DNA of 64,000 nt from Actinopolyspora saharensis (GTDB lineage: Bacteria; Actinomycetota; Actinomycetes; Mycobacteriales; Pseudonocardiaceae). Under the pieces are notes generated by a model, which was not told where the DNA came from, did no database searches, and saw only the letters and a list, made by a program, of their open reading frames with translations. A program made the position numbers and the translations under genes. Each line of letters opens with the position of its first letter. The stretch's first letter is position 1. Shown here piece by piece: positions 43,998 to 51,113 of the stretch. The stretch covers positions 806,001 through 870,000 of the forward strand of contig NZ_FNKO01000002.1 of NCBI RefSeq assembly GCF_900100925.1, written 5' to 3'.

Positions 43998-45773
43998 GTG
44001 CAGTCATCCGGTGATGACCACTTCGTCGTCCTCAACGACGAGCCGGTCAGCAATGCGGAAGAGGACCTGCTCGACACGGGGAACACGGCCGACAGGCTGG
44101 CAGATCTGATCGTTTCCTCGCGGCACTCCACTCCGTTTACGCTCGCGATCGATGCCGGCTGGGGGATGGGCAAGAGTAGCCTGATGCGACAGCTGCAGCG
44201 CCGACTCGACGAAACGGCGGGAATACAAACAGCTTGGTTCAACGCCTGGACCTCGGGAACCAACGCCCTGGAAGTGCTGATCAAATCAGTTCTGCTGCGC
44301 TTCGATCGGAACATACTTCGTAGGGCTTATCACAGAGTAGCCAACACTCCTCGGGTCTCGAGATTCATCAGAATCGTGTTTCTGCTGACGATGACCACCC
44401 TCGGGTTGCGCCGCCTGGTGGACGCACTCTGGTCCCAGATTTCGGTGGACCCCAAGTCCCGGAACGAAATCCACGGCATCGTGAAGCAAATGGCGCAAGA
44501 ATGGGTGATGTCTTCAGGTTCGCCGGGGAAGCTGATCGTCGTCTTCGTGGATGACCTGGACCGCTGCCAGGAAGACGTAGTTACTGCCGTCTGCGAAGCG
44601 ATAAAACTCTATCTCGACATCCCCGGGCTGATATTCGTAATAGGATACGACCGGTCCGCCCTCTCCCGAGCTCTCCAGAAAGCGGACACCGCCAACGTGC
44701 GCCCCTCCGACTACTTGGAGAAGATCGTTCAAGTCAACTACCATTCCCCGCTTCCGGACCAGCAACAGTTGCATGGACTGGTGAGGGGATATGCATCACG
44801 CTCCGGAACCTCGCAACTGTTCGACGTGAACATATCCCACTTCATCGCCGAACGCACGGGGCGCAATCCACGCCGAATCAAGAGGTTGATCAACAGTTTC
44901 GTCCTCGAGTACCACCTCGACGGGGAATGGAACTTCCTGGGGGCCAACCTCCTCGTGAGAGTCCTGCTGCTGCAGCACTTCTACCCTGCTTTCTACAGAC
45001 TCATCACCAGCCCCATCCTGGAAGACCCGGTCCAAGATTTTCTCGACTATCGCCATGCTCGAGCGAGCATCATGCTGGGCGAACTGGACTCCCAAAATTG
45101 GAAGAGCATTTTCACCAGGTACGGTATCGAACCCCCGAGCGACACCCCCGGTGACCGCAGCACCCTCCTGAACGCTCTCGAACAACTGGAACAAGCACTT
45201 CCGGAACCCATGCCCAGGTTGTCAACAGAAGAGGCGTTCACCGCCACACTTCGTCAGCTCAAGGACTCGTCTCATTTCGACCGCCTCCGGGAGCACCTAC
45301 AACGCAGGCGTTTCCAACCCGACCTCGGAGAGGGCGAGACGGAGCAACAGTTCACGAACGACGGTACGAACTTGTACGGAGCACACGTACTCGTGGTCGA
45401 CGACCTGTTCGCCCAGGAAAACAGTGAGTTTTCAGAACCAGGAACCATTGTCAGCATCCTGCAGGAGTGGGGTGCCACAGTGGACACAGCCAGCGACTTC
45501 GAATCGATGGAACGATCAGCACGGCGCAGGAACCCAAATCTGATCATCTCGGACATAAACCGTCACGAGAGAGAAAACGCAGGACTCGAAGATCTCCAAA
45601 TTTTGCGCGAGAAGAACATCTACACAGGGCCCACGATATTCTACGTCGCTCGGATAACAGGCGCGCGCCGCGACTGGGCCAACGAGCTCCAGGCCATCGG
45701 AATCACCAACGATTTCAACGAGATGCTGGAGTGGACAAAGATGTCACTCGAGAACTCCCTGACGTATCGGTGA
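43998..45773 (+). CDS. KAP family P-loop NTPase with C-terminal receiver-like domain
   Basis: The 591-residue protein has a KAP NTPase core: Walker A DAGWGMGKSS (about residue 55), WFNAW (about 78, the KAP signature), one hydrophobic helix (about 120-145) and Walker B LIVVFVDDLDRC (about 180). The last part (about 460-590) is receiver-like: HVLVVDD acidic pair, LIISDIN with an Asp, TIFYVARIT, GITND. The conserved Lys is missing, so phosphorylation is uncertain. KAP NTPases occur in defence and membrane-linked roles. Lower GC than its neighbours suggests transfer. GTG 43998 follows GGGGGAAAC. Confidence 0.8.
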   Translation: MQSSGDDHFVVLNDEPVSNAEEDLLDTGNTADRLADLIVSSRHSTPFTLAIDAGWGMGKSSLMRQLQRRLDETAGIQTAWFNAWTSGTNALEVLIKSVLLRFDRNILRRAYHRVANTPRVSRFIRIVFLLTMTTLGLRRLVDALWSQISVDPKSRNEIHGIVKQMAQEWVMSSGSPGKLIVVFVDDLDRCQEDVVTAVCEAIKLYLDIPGLIFVIGYDRSALSRALQKADTANVRPSDYLEKIVQVNYHSPLPDQQQLHGLVRGYASRSGTSQLFDVNISHFIAERTGRNPRRIKRLINSFVLEYHLDGEWNFLGANLLVRVLLLQHFYPAFYRLITSPILEDPVQDFLDYRHARASIMLGELDSQNWKSIFTRYGIEPPSDTPGDRSTLLNALEQLEQALPEPMPRLSTEEAFTATLRQLKDSSHFDRLREHLQRRRFQPDLGEGETEQQFTNDGTNLYGAHVLVVDDLFAQENSEFSEPGTIVSILQEWGATVDTASDFESMERSARRRNPNLIISDINRHERENAGLEDLQILREKNIYTGPTIFYVARITGARRDWANELQAIGITNDFNEMLEWTKMSLENSLTYR

Positions 45774-46232
45774 GACCGGTTCCGGACTAACCAAGAAGCA
45801 ACAGGAGCACATGTCATCGAGTGTCTCCGGGACGCGGAACGGTGCGGGCTCGGCGGCACTGCGCACCCGGTGCACTCGCACTCGGGACGAGCGAACGGTC
45901 GCCTCGGAACCAACCGCGTGACCGTTCACCTCGAGGCCTCGAACCACGCCCCACGCTCGCCCTCCTCGAGCGGAGTGTCCTTCACCGACACCGGGCCGAG
46001 GAGGGCCGTGCAGCAGGCGACGGCCTCGTCGCGGTCCTCGACGGGCTCGAACCGGTGATCATGACCACAGCTACCGCCCGCAGCACCGATTCCCGAGCGC
46101 TCGCCGTGGCAGCAGCGGCAACTGCCCACCACCTCCGGGAGGACCGATCTCCCCTCCGCGGTGATCTCCCTCTCGGAGCAGCACTTACGATAGTCCGGCT
46201 CAGTGCAAGCTACTCCGAAAGGACCTCTCCCG
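45774..46232. other. Intergenic region after the KAP gene; no gene recognised
   Basis: The 459-base gap has several overlapping short frames, none convincing. A 68-codon minus-strand frame (45926-46132) has a protein-like tail (EDRDEAVACC, DTPLEEGERG) and could be a decayed fragment. An 8-base inverted repeat flanks 45892-45929. Nothing else is seen. Confidence 0.4.
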
Positions 46233-46514
46233 ATGAGTTCCGACTACGACCTGATGGAATACCAGGCCAGGCAGAAGTCCCTGGTCGTGAGCTACATACT
46301 GTGGTTGTTCCTCGGCATGTTCGGCGGTCACCGCTTCTACGCGAAGCGCGTGGGCAGCGCGGTGGCGCAACTGATATGCACGGTGACCTTCATCGGAAGC
46401 ATCGTCACCGTCGTCTGGATCATCGTCGACGCCTTCCTCATCCCCGGCTGGATCCGGGACCACAACCTCCAGCTCGCCGAGGACCTGCGCAAGCGCGGAT
46501 CCGTTCAAGGCTGA
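46233..46514 (+). CDS. TM2 domain membrane protein
   Basis: The 93-residue protein has the TM2 domain: KSLVVSYILWLFLGMFGGHRFYAKRVGSAVAQLICT and VVWIIVDAFLIPGWI, two membrane helices joined by a short loop with the GGHRFY signature. Its role is unknown; TM2 proteins often interact with other membrane proteins. ATG 46233 is preceded by AAAGGA ten bases away. ATG or GTG starts upstream (from 46203) are unlikely because they add a Pro-rich lead. Confidence 0.85.
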   Translation: MSSDYDLMEYQARQKSLVVSYILWLFLGMFGGHRFYAKRVGSAVAQLICTVTFIGSIVTVVWIIVDAFLIPGWIRDHNLQLAEDLRKRGSVQG

Positions 46515-46696
46515 GCACCCGAGCGGAGCGCTCGTGACTCCGCCGGTCACCACACCCATGGCCGCCGATTGCTCTCCCCGAAAAGAGTTGTCGAGACCTC
46601 CTCCCGTGAACGCTGCCGGACTCCGAAGGCCCGGCAGCTCGTTTTCGCACGGGTGAACTCGTCTCCCGGGCAGCGCGGCCGAGGAGGATCCACAGT

Positions 46697-47011
46697 TCAC
46701 AACTCGCGGAGGCCGTCGCGCACCCGGCGCAGCAGCGCCAGAGTGGGATCCTCCTCGGCCCGGGGACAGACCCCGCCCGCGGATCGCCAGTACCGGTCCG
46801 GGTCCACAGCGGGCCAGGCGATCAGCTCGACCGTGGGCGGATCCGCCCCGGCCAACCGCTCCATCCGCAACGCCGCCGCCCGGCGGGCCGCGGCCCCGGA
46901 ACCACCCGCGTGGCGCGGACGACGCTCGGCCCGCTGACCGGAGACTCCCAGCACGATCGCCGTCACCGCCAGCACCAGCGCCGTGGACGCCACGGCGAAC
47001 GACTCAGTCAC
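46697..47011 (-). CDS. Small membrane-anchored hypothetical protein
   Basis: The 104-residue protein has one N-terminal membrane helix (VASTALVLAVTAIVLGVS) followed by a basic, Ala/Arg-rich cytoplasmic part and a WPAVDPDRYW segment. No family is recognised. GTG 47011 is chosen because GAAGGTGG lies five bases upstream, whereas GTG 47020 lacks a ribosome site. It overlaps the 78-residue gene by eight bases, forming a three-gene operon with the zinc-finger gene. Confidence 0.6.
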   Translation of the reverse strand: MTESFAVASTALVLAVTAIVLGVSGQRAERRPRHAGGSGAAARRAAALRMERLAGADPPTVELIAWPAVDPDRYWRSAGGVCPRAEEDPTLALLRRVRDGLREL

Positions 47012-47240
47012 CGGAACCACCTTCCACCACAGTGGACGAACCGGGGTCGTCCCCGAACCGCTCGAACGGCAGCGAAGCCGCGTACTCCCGCAGCACCACC
47101 GAGACCCGCTCCACGGCCGCCGCAGTCTCGGCGCACTCCCGCGCCGTGCACCGGTGCCCCGCTATGTCGTAGGCCAGCTGCTCCAGTCGCCACTGCTCGT
47201 GCACCAGGAACGTGGCCAGCTCTCCGTGCCGCGTGCTCAC
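47004..47240 (-). CDS. Small helical hypothetical protein
   Basis: The 78-residue protein begins STRHGELATFLVHEQWRLEQLAYDIAGHRCTARECAETAAAVERVSVVLREYAASLPFERFG, which is amphipathic and probably all helical. No family is recognised. The start GTG overlaps the stop of the zinc-finger gene (GTGA), and a GAGGGGAGGGG stretch precedes it. Its position suggests a function with that protein and the XRE cassette. It may act as a partner or regulator. Confidence 0.62.
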   Translation of the reverse strand: MSTRHGELATFLVHEQWRLEQLAYDIAGHRCTARECAETAAAVERVSVVLREYAASLPFERFGDDPGSSTVVEGGSGD

Positions 47241-47488
47241 GACCGACCCCTCCCCTCGGCAGCGGTCTCCGCCCGCGACGGAACTCCCACGATCTCCCGC
47301 GCCGCGTCGTCGCACTCCGGGCAGGTACCCCACAGCCACGCCAACTCGCCGCTGGCCGAGGTCAGCTCCTGGCCGCACAGCGTCGAAACGAGCACCCCCT
47401 GCGGAAACTCCGCCGCGGGAGGCGGAACCGGATCCCGGCTCGCGTGCCGCTGCCAGGCCGCTGGAACCCAGGTGAACGGATGAGACAT
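47237..47488 (-). CDS. Zinc-finger protein of the XRE/DUF397 cassette
   Basis: The 83-residue protein shows HPFTWVPAAWQRHASRDPVP, LCGQELT and LWGTCPECDDAAREI. The CPEC pair with the LCG segment likely forms a zinc knuckle. Proteins of this shape sit beside XRE-type regulators in Saccharopolyspora/Amycolatopsis relatives. ATG 47488 follows AGAAGGAGGA, a very strong ribosome site. It is divergent from the XRE gene and shares its promoter region. Confidence 0.72.
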   Translation of the reverse strand: MSHPFTWVPAAWQRHASRDPVPPPAAEFPQGVLVSTLCGQELTSASGELAWLWGTCPECDDAAREIVGVPSRAETAAEGRGRS

Positions 47489-47520
47489 GATCCTCCTTCT
47501 CCCACTGGATCACTGGTGTA

Positions 47521-47554
47521 TCTGGTGTGCACCAGATTGGTCTGTGTGCACCAG
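47521..47554. promoter_or_regulatory. Repeated and palindromic operator-like sites between the divergent cassette genes
   Basis: GTGTGCACCAG occurs twice in direct orientation (47525-47535 and 47544-47554), 19 bases apart. The first copy forms the palindrome TCTGGTG-TG-CACCAGA (47521-47536). The sites lie between the zinc-finger and XRE genes. They are candidates for autoregulation by the XRE protein. Confidence 0.55.
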
Positions 47555-47615
47555 CGGCTGCAATTACACGATCGAAGGAAAGAAGATCGTCGATGCCCAG
47601 CACTACGATTGGTGT

Positions 47616-48470
47616 ATGGCTCGCACCAACGGAGGTACCCCACGTGCACGTGCCCTGGGCGCTGAACTGCGGCAAGCCCGCGAAGAACGCGGCGTGGGCG
47701 TACGCGAACTGGCGCGCCGCTTGGGAACTGATCACTCGAAGATCTCGCGATACGAGAGCGGTGTGTCAGCCACACCGAGCCCTGAATACGTAGCCAGCGT
47801 GCTCACTGCGCTGGGAGTTTCCGAGAGCGAACGTGAACGCCTTGCGAGCGTGGCCCGCGGTGCCAACGAAGCGACGTGGGTATCGACCGGTGTCCCCGGA
47901 GCACAACACGAACTGACAACCCTGATCGAGTTCGAGCGGGACGCCTCGCAAGTCGTCGAAGTCTCGACGATGGTACTGCCGGGACTTCTCCAGACTTCGG
48001 ACTACGCTCGAGCCGTCATGACAGGCGCATCGAACAACGACGTCGAGGCACGAGTAGCGCTGCGCCTGGGCCGACGAGAGGTGTTGACTCGTGGGAACGG
48101 GCCACACTTCACCGCCCTGATACTGGAAACCGCCCTGCGAACCCCGATCGGTGGTCGCGGAGTTCTGGCCGAGCAGCTTCGGCAAATCGCAGACATGGCG
48201 GCTTGGCCGAACGTGACGGTCCAGGTCATCCCGTCGGACATCGAGACGTGGCATCCGGCGCACGTAGGGGCTTTCATCCTGTTCGAGTTTCCGAAGTCGA
48301 AGCCCATCGTGCACATCGAGCAGTACAGCTCGGCGGTCTTCCTGCACGAGCCGGAGGACGGGCAGGCTTACCAGGAGGCGGTCGGTAAGCTCCGGCAACT
48401 GGCGATGAGCCCAGTTGAATCGACCGAGATCATCGCACGTACCGCCAAAGAGATGGAAAACTCGCAGTGA
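47616..48470 (+). CDS. XRE family regulator with DUF5753-type domain
   Basis: The 284-residue protein has an N-terminal helix-turn-helix (ALGAELRQAREERGVGVRELARRLGTDHSKISRYESG) and a C-terminal domain typical of actinomycete XRE regulators paired with DUF397 (PGLLQTSDYARAVM, VRLG-like LRLGRREVLTR). Members include developmental regulators such as WhiJ-type proteins. ATG 47616 is chosen because the residues before it are not helical. The stop overlaps the next start (TGATG), so the regulator and DUF397 protein are coupled. Confidence 0.88.
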   Translation: MARTNGGTPRARALGAELRQAREERGVGVRELARRLGTDHSKISRYESGVSATPSPEYVASVLTALGVSESERERLASVARGANEATWVSTGVPGAQHELTTLIEFERDASQVVEVSTMVLPGLLQTSDYARAVMTGASNNDVEARVALRLGRREVLTRGNGPHFTALILETALRTPIGGRGVLAEQLRQIADMAAWPNVTVQVIPSDIETWHPAHVGAFILFEFPKSKPIVHIEQYSSAVFLHEPEDGQAYQEAVGKLRQLAMSPVESTEIIARTAKEMENSQ

Positions 48471-48661
48471 TGACGACGAACCCAGTGGGATGGCGTAAGC
48501 CCATCCGCTCGCAGCACCAGACCGCCTGTGTCGAGATCGGACGATTAGGCAACGGCGCCGCCGTTCGGGACACCAAGAACCGTGCGGGCGGCTACTTCAC
48601 CACCGACCGCGCGCAGTGGCGAGCGTTCATCGAGGCGGTCAAGACCGACCGCTTCGCGTGA
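48470..48661 (+). CDS. DUF397 domain protein
   Basis: The 63-residue protein shows GWRKPIRSQHQTACVEI, GAAVRDTKNRAGGYFTTDRAQWRAFIEAVKTDRF, the complete DUF397 fold. DUF397 proteins are encoded next to XRE regulators and are thought to modulate them, in a toxin/antitoxin-like or morphogenetic role. It overlaps the XRE gene by one base (TGATG). No function beyond this context is known. Confidence 0.88.
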   Translation: MTTNPVGWRKPIRSQHQTACVEIGRLGNGAAVRDTKNRAGGYFTTDRAQWRAFIEAVKTDRFA

Positions 48662-48687
48662 ACCGGCCACCGCACCGAGGACCCGAC

Positions 48688-48906
48688 ATGACCCGCATAC
48701 CGTCCAAGTTCCTCGTGGCGAACTCGGCGTTGCTCTGCCTCGTTGCTCTGACGTTCGTCAACGAGATCGTCGCGGAGCACGACGCGATGCTCCCGGAGCT
48801 CGTCGAGTGGATCCTGCTCGTGCCGACCACCGCACTGCTGCTCGTCAGCGTCGGCGAGCTGCTCAGGCGCGGAGCGCGCCGTGGGCCCGACCGGCAGGAG
48901 CACTAG
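48688..48906 (+). CDS. Small membrane protein, two predicted helices
   Basis: The 72-residue protein has two hydrophobic helices (about residues 9-28, VANSALLCLVALTFVNEIV, and 40-58, LVEWILLVPTTALLLVSVG) and a basic tail (RRGARRGP). No family is recognised. The ATG follows 26 bases after the DUF397 stop with a weak GAGG, so it may belong to the same operon. Topology with both ends inside is predicted. Confidence 0.6.
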   Translation: MTRIPSKFLVANSALLCLVALTFVNEIVAEHDAMLPELVEWILLVPTTALLLVSVGELLRRGARRGPDRQEH

Positions 48907-48956
48907 CGTCCCGCCCCGGCGAGCCGCGTCGAAACGGGCCCGCCGGGGCCCACTGC

Positions 48957-50018
48957 TCACGAGATCGGGCAGCCCGCGCGGTCGGCGGCCTTGCCTGCGA
49001 AGTTGTCCAGCATCCGCTCGTAGGCCGGATCATCCGGCAGCTCGGTCAACCACGAATCGGAATCGTCCGGGTCAGTGACATACATCCGATACGACACCGG
49101 CTCACCGTGGCACGAGAGGTCGTACTCCGGCCACGAATACTTCTCCGACTCGTGCCGCGCCCGCGCCAGCACACCCCGATACGTCACGAACGCAACCTTC
49201 GGCGTCCCCGGCACGGTCCCCCGCACACCACCCGAGCCCTCCCGGATCTCACACGTGCTGAGCAGGCGGCTCGGACGCGGCGTCTCCATCGCCCACGGCC
49301 GCGACTCGTCATAACCGGTCCCGGGCCCGGGACGCTGGTAACCGGGCAACCCCGACAACGCAGCGATGCTGCACACCTCACCACCAGTGTGCTCCCGCTG
49401 CTCCGGGAACTTGGCCTGATCGGTGTCCGGAATCTCCGGCAACTCCGTCGGCAGGGACAACGCCGACTCCGCACACCCGAACCGAGCACGCGCCCTGTTC
49501 GTCGTATCCACCAACAACCGCGCCATCGCCAACCGCACCCGCGGATTCCGCAACTCGGCAGTATCGACACTGATCGTGCTGTTCAGCGTGACCGTCCCCG
49601 AACCACGCGTACACGGCACGTACAGCCACCCGCTGTCGTGCATCACGAAACCGGGCAACCCACGAATCGGCACCATCAACGGATCAGGCGGCCAGAATCC
49701 GCCAGCCAGATAAGATAGATCAACGGGAGAGCTACTGAGCCCAATCTGGTTCCCCAGGAGAGGGTGACACTCGACCGAAGGCTCCTCGTCATCCGTTTTG
49801 ACGCTAGGCTCTTCAGGATCGGGCTCGACCAAATCCGCCGCCCGAACCAGATCCACCACCAACTGCGGATCAGCAAAACCATCACACGACAAGTACTCCG
49901 GCGGCGAACTCACCCACCCCGGCGGCCCCTCCGAACCGGAACCCGAACACCCCGCCACCACCAGAACACCAACCACGAAACCGACCACAAACCGAACCCA
50001 ACACATCCGCCCAGTCAT
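48957..50018 (-). CDS. DUF3558-like lipoprotein, copy 1
   Basis: The 353-residue secreted lipoprotein has a lipobox VLVVAGC with Cys at about residue 24, then a Ser/Gly linker. Family-like positions are YLSCDGFADPQLVVDLVRAADL and two conserved pairs of Cys. DUF3558 lipoproteins are actinomycete surface proteins of unknown function. The paralogue at 50032-51099 is nearly identical (1,081-base offset), with only a few substitutions in the middle (for example NSTISVDTAE against NSYISADTAE). It is the last gene of the EspC-like operon. Confidence 0.8.
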   Translation of the reverse strand: MTGRMCWVRFVVGFVVGVLVVAGCSGSGSEGPPGWVSSPPEYLSCDGFADPQLVVDLVRAADLVEPDPEEPSVKTDDEEPSVECHPLLGNQIGLSSSPVDLSYLAGGFWPPDPLMVPIRGLPGFVMHDSGWLYVPCTRGSGTVTLNSTISVDTAELRNPRVRLAMARLLVDTTNRARARFGCAESALSLPTELPEIPDTDQAKFPEQREHTGGEVCSIAALSGLPGYQRPGPGTGYDESRPWAMETPRPSRLLSTCEIREGSGGVRGTVPGTPKVAFVTYRGVLARARHESEKYSWPEYDLSCHGEPVSYRMYVTDPDDSDSWLTELPDDPAYERMLDNFAGKAADRAGCPIS

Positions 50019-51113
50019 CACTCGGTCTCGCTCAACTCTCCGAGATCGGGCAGCCCGCGCGGTCGGCGGCCTTGCCTGCGAAGTTGTCCAGCATCCGCTC
50101 GTAGGCCGGATCATCCGGCAGCTCGGTCAACCACGAATCGGAATCGTCCGGGTCAGTGACATACATCCGATACGACACCGGCTCACCGTGGCACGAGAGG
50201 TCGTACTCCGGCCACGAATACTTCTCCGACTCGTGCCGCGCCCGCGCCAGCACACCCCGATACGTCACGAACGCAACCTTCGGCGTCCCCGGCACGGTCC
50301 CCCGCACACCACCCGAGCCCTCCCGGATCTCACACGTGCTGAGCAGGCGGCTCGGACGCGGCGTCTCCATCGCCCACGGCCGCGACTCGTCATAACCGGT
50401 CCCGGGCCCGGGACGCTGGTAACCGGGCAACCCCGACAACGCAGCGATGCTGCACACCTCACCACCAGTGTGCTCCCGCTGCTCCGGGAACTTGGCCTGA
50501 TCGGTGTCCGGAATCTCCGGCAACTCCGTCGGCAGGGACAACGCCGACTCCGCACACCCGAACCGAGCACGCGCCCTGTTCGTCGTATCCACCAACAACC
50601 GCGCCATCGCCAACCGCACCCGCGGATTCCGCAACTCGGCCGTATCAGCACTGATATAACTGTTCAGCGTGACCGTCCCCGAACCACGCGTACACGGCAC
50701 GTACAGCCACCCGCTGTCGTGCATCACGAAACCGGGCAACCCACGAATCGGCACCATCAACGGATCAGGCGGCCAGAATCCGCCAGCCAGATAAGATAGA
50801 TCAACGGGAGAGCTACTGAGCCCAATCTGGTTCCCCAGGAGAGGGTGACACTCGACCGAAGGCTCCTCGTCATCCGTTTTGACGCTAGGCTCTTCAGGAT
50901 CGGGCTCGACCAAATCCGCCGCCCGAACCAGATCCACCACCAACTGCGGATCGGCAAAACCATCACACGACAAGTACTCCGGCGGCGAACTCACCCACCC
51001 CGGCGGCCCCTCCGAACCGGAACCCGAACACCCCGCCACCACCAGAACACCAACCACGAAACCGACCACAAACCGAACCCAACACATCCGCCCAGTCATC
51101 ACTCGGTCTCGCT
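48961..51113. repeat. Tandem direct duplication of about 1,080 bases
   Basis: The block from about 48961 to 50032 repeats from about 50042 to 51113 with constant 1,081-base offset and very few differences. Each copy holds one lipoprotein gene plus the stop-start junction. The edges fall near the C-terminal codons, so the two proteins differ at the last two residues (IS against ISES). The near-identity implies a recent event or ongoing gene conversion. Confidence 0.93.
50032..51099 (-). CDS. DUF3558-like lipoprotein, copy 2
   Basis: The 355-residue lipoprotein is the upstream copy of the duplicated pair and shares signal peptide, lipobox Cys and four other Cys with copy 1. Its start overlaps the stop of the large helical protein gene by one base (TGATG), or by four from GTG 51102, so copy 2 retains the original coupling. 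Copy 1 starts 13 bases after it. An immunity, receptor or periplasmic partner role towards the large helical protein is possible but not shown. Confidence 0.8.
   Translation of the reverse strand: MTGRMCWVRFVVGFVVGVLVVAGCSGSGSEGPPGWVSSPPEYLSCDGFADPQLVVDLVRAADLVEPDPEEPSVKTDDEEPSVECHPLLGNQIGLSSSPVDLSYLAGGFWPPDPLMVPIRGLPGFVMHDSGWLYVPCTRGSGTVTLNSYISADTAELRNPRVRLAMARLLVDTTNRARARFGCAESALSLPTELPEIPDTDQAKFPEQREHTGGEVCSIAALSGLPGYQRPGPGTGYDESRPWAMETPRPSRLLSTCEIREGSGGVRGTVPGTPKVAFVTYRGVLARARHESEKYSWPEYDLSCHGEPVSYRMYVTDPDDSDSWLTELPDDPAYERMLDNFAGKAADRAGCPISES

Noticed and set aside
45926..46132. 68-codon minus-strand frame with a partly protein-like tail
   Set aside because: No start with a ribosome site, no family, and the N-terminal half looks random; at best a decayed fragment.
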